64,000 nt of DNA from JAICXG01 sp036825615 (GTDB lineage: Bacteria; Verrucomicrobiota; Verrucomicrobiia; Chthoniobacterales; UBA10450). How positions within the stretch are numbered: the stretch's first letter is position 1; each line of letters opens with the position of its first letter. The stretch spans positions 34,445 to 98,444 of the forward strand of contig DAISXY010000015.1 in the NCBI GenBank assembly GCA_036825615.1, read 5' to 3'. Below, piece after piece: positions 50,436 to 59,595 of this stretch. Position numbers and translations under genes: made by a program. The notes under the pieces are model-generated. The model was given only the letters and a program-made list of their open reading frames with translations, was not told the origin of the DNA and made no database searches.

Positions 50436-51316
50436 AAATCGTCGCGATGGACGACGAGCGATTGTTTCTCTTCGTCGCCGGCTTCGTTCACGATCGTGAC
50501 GCTGCTCTTCTTTCCGAATGGCGGATTGGTCAGCACCATCTCGTATTCGCCGTGTTTCCCCGCGAGCGCGTCTTTCACCATTACTGGCACGTGTGTGGCA
50601 TCAGACCCGATGCCGTGAAGCACGAGGTTCATGCAACAAAGCCGCGCGACGCTATCGACCAGCTCCACGCCGCGTAGCTGCTCCGTGTTTAGACACATGA
50701 GCTGTTTCTTATCGAGCTTGTTGTTGTTGCGAATGAAATCGTGGGCCGCGAGAAGGAAGCCACCGGTGCCGCAAGCTGGATCGCAGATCGTAAATGGCTG
50801 CCCGCCCTCGGACGGTTGCGGCTGCATCACATCGACGATCGCACGGATGAGCGGACGCGGAGTGAAGTATTGGCCGGCGCCGCCTTTCACGTCCTCGGCG
50901 TTCTTTTGCAGGAGCCCTTCGTAAGCGTCGCCTTTCACGTCGGTATCGAGCGACGACCATTCTTCCTTGTCGATCAGGTCAGCGATCAACCGGCGCAGCT
51001 TCGCCGGGTCCTGGATTTTGTTTTGCGCCTTGCGAAAGATGACGCCGATCAGCCCCGGTTCCTTGCCGAGTTCTTCGAGCGTGTGGCGGTAATGAATCTC
51101 CAGTTCATCGCCATCGCACTTCAATAGCTCCGGCCACGCATACTTCTCCGGAATCGGCGACTTCTTGTTGAACGGCGGTCGACTCTGCTCGTCCGCCATT
51201 TTCAAAAACAGAAGAAAGGTTAGCTGCTCGACGTAATCACCGTACGACAAGCCATCGTCGCGCAAGATGTTGCAGTAGTTCCAAAGTTTTTGGACTAAGG
51301 CTGCCGGAGCGGTCAT

Positions 51317-51808
51317 CTAAAACCTCCAGCCTTCCCGTCGCATCAACCCTAACAAACTAATGCTTGGAATTCCAAGCTCACGGCAAACATCCGGGATATA
51401 TTGTGCTCGCTTGGGCTTGTGCTTTTCCGCCGCGGGAGTTTCCTGCGTTACGACAATTCCGCCGCGTATTCGCGCCAAGGCAATGACATACGCATCAGCC
51501 TCTTCATATTCAGCCTTTGGGTCGCGGAGGCCGGTAAACTGATTTTGGATCGAGAGCGCCTCGTTGAGAATTTCCGGCGTCGGAACGAAAATAGATTCAT
51601 TATCGGCAGCCCACTTAATCAGTTCCGCGGTTCCGACAATTTTTATTTCTTCATGAACCAGAGCCGAGGCTTCGAGTCTGCCGGCTTTTATCAAATCGGC
51701 GATTTTACCGGCGAGACTTGGAAAAACGTCAACGGGATAGGGACGCGCCTGCCATTCCATCAACGAACTCGCATCAACCGAGTAAGGTAATTGCGCGCCG
51801 TCACTCAT
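51317..51808 (-). CDS. DUF4411 (PIN-like) protein, probable toxin
   Basis: 163 residues. The start PYSVDASSLMEWQARPYPVD and the later EEADAYVIALARIRGG, then VVTQETPA and the final ISLLGLMRREGW fit DUF4411, a PIN-domain-like family with spaced acidic residues. PIN toxins cleave RNA. The gene overlaps the ImmA/IrrE-type gene by 8 bp, and such ImmA/DUF4411 pairs are a known toxin-antitoxin-like arrangement. Its stop is immediately adjacent to the hsdM start. Confidence 0.8.
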   Translation of the reverse strand: MSDGAQLPYSVDASSLMEWQARPYPVDVFPSLAGKIADLIKAGRLEASALVHEEIKIVGTAELIKWAADNESIFVPTPEILNEALSIQNQFTGLRDPKAEYEEADAYVIALARIRGGIVVTQETPAAEKHKPKRAQYIPDVCRELGIPSISLLGLMRREGWRF

Positions 51809-52994
51809 CTGTGGCGGCTTCGCCTGGTCCTCCGCGCAGATGATTTTTCAGCGTCTCGAAATGCTCGAACCGCAGGTCAAGGTAACGCGAGGCATCAACC
51901 GCCGTTAGTCGATTGGCTGACAAAGCCTCCAAAACCAATTGCGCGAACGGGCGCCCCGCCCGACTCACTGCCTTCTCGGCAGGGCTGGCGAAACCGCCGC
52001 CACGCGGTCGAAGAGTTGCCACGTAAGAATCCCAGTCCGCCCGCCATTGGTGGTAGCGCGTCCACGAAATGAACCCGGATTCCCGCAGCCGCGTTGCCAT
52101 TGCCAATGGTGTGATCTTGAATGCGCGCGCTAGCTTGCGAACATCGGTAATATCCCAACTGGAGTTCGACAGACCTTCGTTTCTGATGACGGTGCGAAGT
52201 GCCGTCTCGGGAACCAGCGCGTTGCTCGCCGCGATTTCGGCAAATCGTTCAACCTTCTCCCATTCAACCGATGAACGCCGTTCTCGCAAGGCAGGTTCCT
52301 CCTCATTTGCTGCGGCCAGCATGAGATGAGCGAGCTCGTGAAAAACAGTGTACGCTTTTGCTTCCGGCATTTCCTTGCCGTTGACAGCAATAACGGGAAG
52401 CGGCAAGCGCAGCAGGGCGAGACCGCGTGTTTCTTCGAGTGTTACTTTTGGAAATTGGAAAACGAGCAGACCCAACCCTTCGATCGCTGAACGCCAGGCA
52501 CTCCAGGCGCGCCATTCGTTCGACCAATCGAGTTGAGTCATGCTATCGATCCCAGTGGCTTCGCGCATCTGTTGTCCCACCTCGACCGGCGAATCTCTCA
52601 AGTGGGCTCGCAGCTTAAATTCGGGGACCGGTTGGCCGAGTTCTTCCATCAAATTCAACGCGTTTTCTCGGCGATTCAGCATTTGACGCAATGCGAGGCG
52701 GAGTTCCGGCGACTCATGCCCGGGTTCAACACCGGGCAACCTTCGATACTCGGCAGCAAGTGGCGGCAACTGGGGCGGCCGGGAAAGATAGAAAACGCTG
52801 AGCGGTCGATGAAGGAACTTCGCCAACTCCTCCACCTGCCGGAACGTAGGCTGCCGCTCCCCTTTTTCCCACGCTTCCACGCGCTCCTCTTTGACCTGCA
52901 AACGTTTGGCCACGCGCTCAACGCCGTAGCCGCTCTCGTGTCGAGCCCAGGCAAGGAGTGTCGGATTTACCAGGATGGCGTCGCTCGCAGGCAT
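51801..52994 (-). CDS. XRE-HTH and ImmA/IrrE metallopeptidase protein
   Basis: 397 residues. The N-terminal XRE-type HTH (about 14-65: GYGVERVAKRLQVKEERVEA) is followed by a long helical linker and the ImmA/IrrE peptidase domain with HELAH at 219-223 (zinc ligands and Glu intact). These proteins act as antitoxins or as sensors that cut repressors. Downstream overlap with DUF4411 suggests that it controls that toxin. The start at 52994 (MPASDAILVNPTLLAWARHE) is chosen over 53027. It begins just after the truncated 5' hsdM copy. Confidence 0.85.
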   Translation of the reverse strand: MPASDAILVNPTLLAWARHESGYGVERVAKRLQVKEERVEAWEKGERQPTFRQVEELAKFLHRPLSVFYLSRPPQLPPLAAEYRRLPGVEPGHESPELRLALRQMLNRRENALNLMEELGQPVPEFKLRAHLRDSPVEVGQQMREATGIDSMTQLDWSNEWRAWSAWRSAIEGLGLLVFQFPKVTLEETRGLALLRLPLPVIAVNGKEMPEAKAYTVFHELAHLMLAAANEEEPALRERRSSVEWEKVERFAEIAASNALVPETALRTVIRNEGLSNSSWDITDVRKLARAFKITPLAMATRLRESGFISWTRYHQWRADWDSYVATLRPRGGGFASPAEKAVSRAGRPFAQLVLEALSANRLTAVDASRYLDLRFEHFETLKNHLRGGPGEAATDE

Positions 52995-53014
52995 AGAAAA
53001 GACTACTGCATCAG

Positions 53015-53287
53015 TCAACCCCGGCAAAGACCGGGACCGATTTCTTCGAGCGTGTGGCGATAATGAATCTCCAGTTCATCGCCGTCGCGCTTCAATAGCT
53101 CCGGCCACGCATACTTCTCCGGAATCGGCGACTTCTTGTTGAACGGCGGTCGACTCTGCTCGTCCGCCATTTTTAGGAAAAGCAAAAAAGTCAGCTGTTC
53201 GACGTAATCACCGTAGGAGAGCCCGTCATCGCGCAGGATGTTGCAGTAGTTCCAGAGTTTTTGTACGAGATGCGACGGATCGGCCAT
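53015..53287 (-). pseudogene. 5' fragment of a second hsdM
   Basis: From ATG 53287 it reads ADPSHLVQKLWNYCNILRDD and follows the intact N-terminus for about 80 residues up to HTLEE, then runs into unrelated sequence and stops. The DNA is clearly diverged from the copy at 51316 in many third positions, so this is an older paralogue. Start is 4 bp after the GmrSD-like stop. The matching 3' end is at 49603-49704. Confidence 0.8.
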
Positions 53288-53291
53288 GAGT

Positions 53292-55178
53292 TCACACAAC
53301 CTTCTTTGGCGAACTGGGGCCAGGCCAGAGCGTGAGCGCCCGGACGAGAAGATCTTGAGCACGAGCCTTGATGCTCCCTTCATCCCAAACGTCTCGGCTG
53401 GCAGCCATCTGATTCAACGGCAGCACAGAGTGTTCTGCGATTTTCTCTCGCTTGATTCTCCAAGGTCCGTTTGAAATCGAGATGTTTAGCTGCTGTGTGA
53501 GAAGCGTGAGATTGCCAATGTTCTGCACCAACCGGTCCCGCTCAGCGGATTCGGCATAACCCGAGCTAGTTGGTTCGAGCGTAAGCCTGTCCACTACTGT
53601 CAATCCCTTACTTCCGTCAGCTAGAGGCCAGTGCTCCTGCCACTTCTGTGGCATCAAATGCTCTACCCAGAGGTCGGATTGGATAGTAACCTTTTCTGAT
53701 CGGGACGAGTAGAAAGACTCGTTCAGTCGTCTCAACATGTGTAGCACTCTCGGCTGAGACAGCGTGTAGTATCCAGCTCGAGTTAAAAACGCTGCGGAAA
53801 AATCAGAGTCGTTGGGCCAGACTGAAGAGTCGCCGGAAAGAGCGCTTAGTCGATTGCGTAGGTTGACGCTGCTAACGCCATCTTCGCTTACTCCAGCGGC
53901 CACAGTTAAGAAGACCCGGTTGTACGCTTTGGTAGGAAGCCCGCATACTGTTCGGCGTACGATGTATGACTCAAGCATTCGGAGCATTGATTCAAGCTCG
54001 TCATCCGAGAGCGTAGCCTCGGCAATAACCATCATTAGCGGATGAACTGTTCCGACGTCAAAGCTATCAAGAAATCGGGCGAACGCGCCCAAGCTGGTGG
54101 TCGGCGGGGATGACAGAAACTTTTTGTAGTTCTCGCGGGCTGCGGCGAGAGCAGCTAATTCCTGCGCGACGGTGGTAAACGGTTGCTTCTTGTTGATCCA
54201 GTATTTGTATTCAACGAAAAGGTGGGTCACAGGGACGTCATTAAATTGCCGACTAGCCAAGTAGTGCTGCATAAAGAGATCGCTACGTGGCCTGATTAGC
54301 CGACCTTGGCGCACTCGTTCTCGCCAGAACGAGTCGTCAAAGGGTTTCCAATACTCTTCGTAGAGGTTTTCCTGCGATTCGCCGCGTCGTGCGGCGCGCA
54401 AAAAAATGTAGTTCCGTAGCAAGTCTGCGGGTAAGAGTGGCTCGCCGCGAGCATTTAGTGTTTCGAAAATCACCTGCGCGTCGTCGTCCTGTCCTAAATC
54501 AATGACGACAACTTGGAGCGCTCCTCGTAGCGCATTCACAACCTCATCCAGCCGACTTTCTAAGTCTCTGTCTTTGTCGATCGGTTCTTCGACGCCGCCA
54601 CCGATGAAGAACTCTGTAAGTTGACGGTAGAAGAACATGTACGCCTCCACCATTCTAGGGCGCGGCTCATACTTGCGACGGCGCGGTAGTTTTCGGAGCG
54701 GATGCCTCTGGTCGAGCACCTGTTTAGCTCCGGAATCGAGCACGTCGCGGAACTGATCGCGGTCACGCTGTGTGGGCCAAACCTTGTAGTACTCGGTGGG
54801 ATCTGTGACGCGGCCGCGGTTTCGCGTTAATTCCTCGAGATCTGCCGCCGCGCCTGCGCAACCCTGCGCTCTTGCGAAGTCCCGAAATGCCGCAAGAAAT
54901 ATCTGAAGCGTTGTTAAACGCTGCTGCCCATCAATGATCTGGCGCTTCTCGATTCGAGTGCTTGGCGTCTGTTTCTGATCAAGAACCATCGCACCTAAGA
55001 AATGAACAGGCCCGTCCCGCCGTCCACGCAGATAGTCTGATGCTTTCCGGGCGATGTCTTCCCAAAGGGGGGCCCATTGATGTTCCTCGTTCCAGACATA
55101 TTGACGTTGGAATAGAGGTACTTCGAGTCGGTGGTTCTTATCGAATAGTTCTAAGACGCTTACTGCGTTTGCATCCAT
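53292..55178 (-). CDS. DUF262/DUF1524 protein, GmrSD-like type IV restriction enzyme
   Basis: 628 residues. The N-terminal DUF262 (ParB-like nucleotidase) has VPLFQRQYVW at 20-29 and IIDGQQRLTTL at 81-91. The C-terminal DUF1524 HNH-type nuclease has VEHLMPQKWQEHW with the catalytic His, then NIGNLTLLTQQLN. GmrSD-type enzymes cut DNA with modified (glucosylated hydroxymethyl) cytosine and are phage defences. Complete and intact, in contrast to hsdR and hsdM around it. It is 3 bp downstream of hsdS, so it is part of that operon. Which modification it recognises is unknown. Confidence 0.88.
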   Translation of the reverse strand: MDANAVSVLELFDKNHRLEVPLFQRQYVWNEEHQWAPLWEDIARKASDYLRGRRDGPVHFLGAMVLDQKQTPSTRIEKRQIIDGQQRLTTLQIFLAAFRDFARAQGCAGAAADLEELTRNRGRVTDPTEYYKVWPTQRDRDQFRDVLDSGAKQVLDQRHPLRKLPRRRKYEPRPRMVEAYMFFYRQLTEFFIGGGVEEPIDKDRDLESRLDEVVNALRGALQVVVIDLGQDDDAQVIFETLNARGEPLLPADLLRNYIFLRAARRGESQENLYEEYWKPFDDSFWRERVRQGRLIRPRSDLFMQHYLASRQFNDVPVTHLFVEYKYWINKKQPFTTVAQELAALAAARENYKKFLSSPPTTSLGAFARFLDSFDVGTVHPLMMVIAEATLSDDELESMLRMLESYIVRRTVCGLPTKAYNRVFLTVAAGVSEDGVSSVNLRNRLSALSGDSSVWPNDSDFSAAFLTRAGYYTLSQPRVLHMLRRLNESFYSSRSEKVTIQSDLWVEHLMPQKWQEHWPLADGSKGLTVVDRLTLEPTSSGYAESAERDRLVQNIGNLTLLTQQLNISISNGPWRIKREKIAEHSVLPLNQMAASRDVWDEGSIKARAQDLLVRALTLWPGPSSPKKVV

Positions 55179-55181
55179 AGC

Positions 55182-56561
55182 TTATAGACCGATAGACGTT
55201 TCGCCAAACGCGCTGGTTAACACGGACTGCCTAAGACGCGTCGCACGGTGAACATTGTCGCTTGTGACTGCTTCCAACTCGTCAAGAACGCTAAACCTCC
55301 GTTCAACCTCGGTGACGATGCGCTTCTGTTCTTCGAACGGCGGAAGCGGAACTGGCATGGCCGCGACCGACTTCGTGTTGAAGTGTGTCAGAGCAACGCC
55401 AACCTTTCCTGCCTCGACACGACGCTTTGCAAGCGAGTTCATGTAATACGCGCCGTACTCCGGCACAAAGGCGAGTGGTTGTTGGATGAGGACTAAGTCA
55501 GCGCAGTTTGCCGTCCCAAGCGTATCAGGGATGACGCATGTGACTCCAACTGAGCCGGAACGCACTACCGCAAGATCGCCCGCGCGAACACGCGACTTTT
55601 CTAGCTTCGAATCGAACTCAGGGCGTATGAAGAGCAGGCCTTCTGCGTCAAACCGGTTTTCGCGTACGTTTTGAGATCGGAGGAAAGGTATTCCATTCTC
55701 CACGTACTCATGCTTCATCGGCCCGACGTGGCCGACAGTTACGCGCAGAGCGATCTGCTCGAAAGTTGCCCACGTCCATCCTTCAGGAAGGCTTGGAATA
55801 ACGACGGTATTTGGCGCCTGCGGTTCTTTGTATTTGCCTTTGCCGTTCCATTTCTCGCGACGCTCTTTGAGGATGCGCTGCAAAAGTTGTTCGCCGGTTT
55901 CGTAGCTGCGATTTTCTTTGCGGGCGAGTTCGGCTTCGGTCGCAACGAGCCGGCCTTCGCAAGCGGCTTTGAGGACGCTGGCGCGGTAGCGTTTAAGCGC
56001 GGTCTGCACGCGCTTCAGCGACGCCACTCCTGCATCCAATCGCGTGAACTGCTTCTCGATTTCAGCGACGATGTTCTGTTGTTCATCGAGTAGAGGAAGT
56101 GGAACAGGCAGCCGAACTAAAGCTTCGCGCGTGAAATGCTTGATCGTGCTACCGGTAAAGCGCCGCTCTAGGCGACCGGTTTTCGCTAGCAACTCAAGGA
56201 GGTAGACCAAGAGCCGAGGTTCATATGGTTGCTTAAAGCGTATTCGATGAATGGCCTTTTGATACTTAATGTCTGAAATCGAATTGTTCCAAACGGCAGC
56301 GCGACCGGGCTCGCCACCTTCGCAAACGAGAACATCACCTTTCTTGAGTCCGAAACGATCCAGCTCGCCTTCTTTGAAATACATTTCAAGTAGATCGGTC
56401 GTATCGACTGAGCCCCAACGGACATTGATGTTCCGAAGATAGGGGAATCGTCTTCCGGTAATGTGCTTCGACTTGTCGAGCATCTTGCCGAGTTTCACTT
56501 CGGCAATTTCACCGAGCGGGATTGAACGCCATCGAATTGCGTCGTCTCTCGGTGCAATCAT
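55182..56561 (-). CDS. hsdS: type I restriction specificity subunit
   Basis: 459 residues, complete. Two target recognition domains (about 10-160 and 260-400) are each followed by a conserved helix: LPLLDEQQNIVAEIEKQFTR and PPFEEQKRIVTEVERRFSVL. HsdS decides the DNA sequence recognised by the HsdM and HsdR partners. Recognition site unknown. The start overlaps the end of the membrane coiled-coil gene by 4 bp. As both partners are broken, it may be a relic kept only by recent loss. Confidence 0.9.
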   Translation of the reverse strand: MIAPRDDAIRWRSIPLGEIAEVKLGKMLDKSKHITGRRFPYLRNINVRWGSVDTTDLLEMYFKEGELDRFGLKKGDVLVCEGGEPGRAAVWNNSISDIKYQKAIHRIRFKQPYEPRLLVYLLELLAKTGRLERRFTGSTIKHFTREALVRLPVPLPLLDEQQNIVAEIEKQFTRLDAGVASLKRVQTALKRYRASVLKAACEGRLVATEAELARKENRSYETGEQLLQRILKERREKWNGKGKYKEPQAPNTVVIPSLPEGWTWATFEQIALRVTVGHVGPMKHEYVENGIPFLRSQNVRENRFDAEGLLFIRPEFDSKLEKSRVRAGDLAVVRSGSVGVTCVIPDTLGTANCADLVLIQQPLAFVPEYGAYYMNSLAKRRVEAGKVGVALTHFNTKSVAAMPVPLPPFEEQKRIVTEVERRFSVLDELEAVTSDNVHRATRLRQSVLTSAFGETSIGL

Positions 56562-57859
56562 TTGCGAGTTTTTTTGCCGCGAGATGCCTCGATTTCAGAG
56601 CCGTCAGGAGTTCTTAATCGAAGGGAGGACAATCCGTGTAATAGAGTGTCGGAAAAAGCTTCCGGATGAATGTCCGTGTCAGGACTCGATGAGAAGGCGA
56701 AGAGGTTACGCGACAACTCATGCAGTAGCTCGGTGGGTATTTCTTTGTTTCGCTGTTGGGCATCTCGTACCGCCTCCAGCAGCCAAGATGAACGCCCGAT
56801 ATCAATTAATAGCGCGCGGTTTCGGAACTCCTCCTCCGCGTGCTGTCGTGCCCAAGCGGAAGACCACCGAATGAAATAAATTAGAAAGGTCGTGAATGCT
56901 GCGATCGGTATGGCAGCCTTGAGGGTTAACGCGATCCACTGCCACCATAGAAGTTTTGCAACGTCGCTGGCGTTCTTTAGCAGGTCATAGTTGTGATAGA
57001 TCGAGTACGCCGCCCACAATCCAGTCGTTACAATTCCGGCGATGTACGCAACCGCAATGGGCCAGCGTTTTCGAGCCGTGCCTCTCGTAAGAGTCCAATT
57101 CTCCAGCCAAGTTTTAACCTGCTGGATCTGCTCGTCCTGTTTTTGCCGGGCCACGTAGCCTGCTTCCTTGGTGTTGAACGCTGCCTCGCGTTCTGCAAAA
57201 GCTTTAATCCGCTCGGCGTGTTCCTTGTCCCGCGCTTCCTGCTCGGTCCGAAACTTCTCGCGCTCTTGGTTTAGTTGCTCCCGAAGGTCGGCTTCCAGCT
57301 TTTCAAAACGTTTCGCCCGGTCCCTATCGAGTTCGGCATTCTTTTCGGACGCCCTAAGTAGTAGAGTTTCTGTCGCCTGTTGTAGGCTATTGATTACAGC
57401 GAGTTGAGCATCTCGATATCTACTCCAAGCCGCTCCGTCTGCCCCCTTTAGCGCGGCCTCGATATCTGGCGCCTTCAGTTCTATTCGCGCTGAGGTAAGA
57501 AGCGATGCATAGCTATGCGGTAGTTTCTCCCGATATTCGTCGCTTTGATGCTGAAGCCACTCATCGGGAATTGTGACCAAATCTGAGATTTCTTCGGGCT
57601 TTCGCACTACTCGCAGTGCTGGCCTGTTATTGGGACTAATCAGGTCGAAATTATCGGCGAGTTGGGAATTGTAATCGAACAGGTATTTCAGCGCAGTGTG
57701 TTCTTCTGGGTGCTCGTCGTCGACGTCGACGTCTCCTGTCACGGGAACACGTATCCTTAGCTTCAGAGGCATCCACTGATGTACGTCGTCTCGGACTCGG
57801 CCAAGTGCCATTGCTATTTCTCGGTCTGTAAGCTTTGGTATGTGGAACTGAACTGACAT
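56558..57859 (-). CDS. membrane coiled-coil protein embedded in the type I locus
   Basis: 433 residues. Residues about 1-150 form a soluble domain, 155-250 a charged coiled coil (FEKLEADLREQLNQEREKFR), 266-289 and 305-331 two membrane helices (WPIAVAYIAGIVTTGLWAAY and IPIAAFTTFLIYFIRW), and 335-433 a soluble tail. It overlaps hsdS (ATGA) and lies 20 bp after hsdR, so it is an operon member. No family recognised. It does not look like HsdR, HsdM or an anti-restriction protein. A membrane partner in restriction, or an independent abortive-infection type effector, are the obvious guesses. Codon use is lower in GC than neighbours in places, in line with horizontal transfer. Confidence 0.8.
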   Translation of the reverse strand: MSVQFHIPKLTDREIAMALGRVRDDVHQWMPLKLRIRVPVTGDVDVDDEHPEEHTALKYLFDYNSQLADNFDLISPNNRPALRVVRKPEEISDLVTIPDEWLQHQSDEYREKLPHSYASLLTSARIELKAPDIEAALKGADGAAWSRYRDAQLAVINSLQQATETLLLRASEKNAELDRDRAKRFEKLEADLREQLNQEREKFRTEQEARDKEHAERIKAFAEREAAFNTKEAGYVARQKQDEQIQQVKTWLENWTLTRGTARKRWPIAVAYIAGIVTTGLWAAYSIYHNYDLLKNASDVAKLLWWQWIALTLKAAIPIAAFTTFLIYFIRWSSAWARQHAEEEFRNRALLIDIGRSSWLLEAVRDAQQRNKEIPTELLHELSRNLFAFSSSPDTDIHPEAFSDTLLHGLSSLRLRTPDGSEIEASRGKKTRK

Positions 57860-58194
57860 GGGAGTGATGGAATAGTAGTTTATGCAGCCAAGGTGATGTT
57901 TAGTTCATCCATCAACGGCCAGAGCTTTTCGCCAAAAGCTTTGTAGATCGGACCGAGGACGTTGTCGGCTTCCAAGTGTTCGCGGTCAACGCTGCCGCTA
58001 GCGCTGATGTAGTCGCGCATCTTTTCGAGCCAGGCGAGTTGATCGGGAGTGAAGATAATTCCGGCGGCGCGCTTCTCTTCGAGCCACGCGGCGAAGCGTT
58101 GCCGCACGTGTTCTTCGAACGGTTCGAGCGGAGTTGCGGGTTCGATAGCGGTGCGGACAAGCGAGACGAGATCGGTGAAACGGCGTGTTTGGGA

Positions 58195-58222
58195 GGAGCG
58201 GCTCGCAGAGCCGCTGCTACAG
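58195..58222. repeat. palindrome inserted in frame in hsdR (third insert)
   Basis: GGAGCGGCTCGCAGAGCCGC and TGCTACAG: the GAGCGGC...GCCGC stem with the GCTACAG end, same family as 40481-40558 and 49972-50002. It adds about ten residues (CSSGSASRSS) in frame. Confidence 0.7.
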
Positions 58223-58555
58223 AAGGCATTCCAGAGTTTTGGAACGGGTTGGGGGCCGAACTCGGGTTTTAGCTTGGCTTCGAGTTCGCGTAGCGCTTCT
58301 TCGGTTAGGTGTTTCTTGAATGGGCGACTGTAGAGAATCTGGAGCGCTTCGATCTCGGCTTTGTGTTGCTCAATGTAGTCGCGGAAGGACTTGATCGTGT
58401 CGCGCGCGGCTGCGGTTGTTTTCGCGTCGGCGCCGGCGAAGAGGAGTTTGTCCTGCGAGACGGTGTCGATGGTTTGATCGGCTGCGCGTTGGATACCGAG
58501 GATCTTCTTTCGCAAATCGGGATTGGTAGCGATGGGGGCGACGGCGGTTGCAGCC

Positions 58556-58617
58556 AAGGTAGCGTAAGCCTCTGGCTTGCGGTCGGGGGGAAGCAAGCTG
58601 GAAGCTTGCTCTACCTT
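58556..58617. repeat. 62-bp element inserted in frame in hsdR (second insert)
   Basis: The ends are inverted (AAGGTAG and CTACCTT), and inside are two smaller hairpins (AAGCCTCTGGCTT and AAGCAAGCTGGAAGCTTGCT split as AAGCAAGC and GCTTGCT). It codes for VEQASSLLPPDRKPEAYATL. That peptide is not part of HsdR families. Confidence 0.75.
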
Positions 58618-59511
58618 ATCCGGATCAATCGCGTCGAGGAGGTCGCGCGCGATGGTCGACAGGGTCTTGCCGCCGGAAAGCTTTTCTACTTCGGCGCGAA
58701 CGGCTGGTTCGATGCGTTTTTCGAGTCGGATAAGTCTGCCGGCTAATGATGAGAGTAACTCCGGCTCGCGTGCGCCGATAGCGATGTGCTCGAACAATTT
58801 CTCAAGCGAGACGGTTGGCTTCTGCTCGAGCGGGCGTGAGTCGGTCTTGTCCCGTTCGCAGACGCCGACGGCATCGACGATCACGAAGTGCGTCTTTGTT
58901 TTCGCGTCGGGCGTGACGGATTGGAAGTCGGTATCGGAGATGACGCGGACGCCGCGGCCTTTCATCTGCTCGAAGAAGCTGCGCGATTTGACCGAGCGCA
59001 TGAACATCACGATCTCGAGCGGTTTGATGTCGGTGCCGGTGGCGATCATGTCGACGGTGACGGCGATGCGCGGATCGACGCTATTGCGGAAGCGCTGGAT
59101 GAGATCGGCTGGTTTCGCGCCGGTGGTGCGGTAGGTGATCTTCTGGCAAAAGTCGTTTCCTTTCCCGAACTCTTCGCGCACGATCTTGACGATGTCGTCG
59201 GCGTGCGAGTCGTCCTTGGCGAAGATGAGTGTCTTGGGAACTACGGTGCGGCCGGGAAAGATGTCGGTGAAGAGGCGGTCGCGAAAGGTTCTTATGACGG
59301 TGCGGATTTGATCGGGCGCAACGACGGCGCGGTCGAGCTCGTTCTCGGCGTAGATAAGATCGTCGCCTAACTGTTCCCAGCGAACTCTGCGCGTGAGACG
59401 GTCGCGCTTATCGACATAGAAACCTTTCTCGACGCGGCTGCCGCCTTTGGTGATCTCGGTCTCGATCTTGTAGACGTCGTAGTTGACGTTGACCTGGTCG
59501 GCGACGGCGCG

Positions 59512-59595
59512 CTCGTGGCCGCATTGATTCGCGCTGCAGGCGCTCACCCTTCGGGCCTTTCCTTCGGATAACGTCTTGTCGCTGCTGCTCCAATC
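59512..59595. repeat. 84-bp element inserted in frame in hsdR (first insert)
   Basis: It contains CGCTCACCCTTCGGGCCTTT and TCCTTCGGATAACG hairpin parts and separates NLVMD from AVADQVNVNYDVY. Homologues join these with only a few residues (Y-x-H-E-x-A-V-A-D). Confidence 0.65.

Larger units (their letters stand above)
49749..51316 (-). pseudogene. hsdM: type I restriction-modification DNA methyltransferase, broken by repeat
   Basis: The 5' part (51316-50436) has the HsdM N-terminal helical domain (LVQKLWNYCNILRDDGLSYG) and the N6-adenine methyltransferase motifs: DPACGTGGF for SAM and NPPFGKK for catalysis. A 65-bp palindromic insert (50371-50435) then splits the codon for the F of RDDFWA, shifts the frame and brings a TGA. 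The downstream part (TSNKQLNFLQHVFTILKQHG onward) is otherwise well conserved in another frame and ends IANDLKK. If the insert were removed one open frame of about 500 residues would result, so disruption looks recent. A second short repeat (49972-50002) is in frame. The start is preceded by GGAGGTTTTAG, a strong ribosome binding site inside the DUF4411 stop region. Confidence 0.85.
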
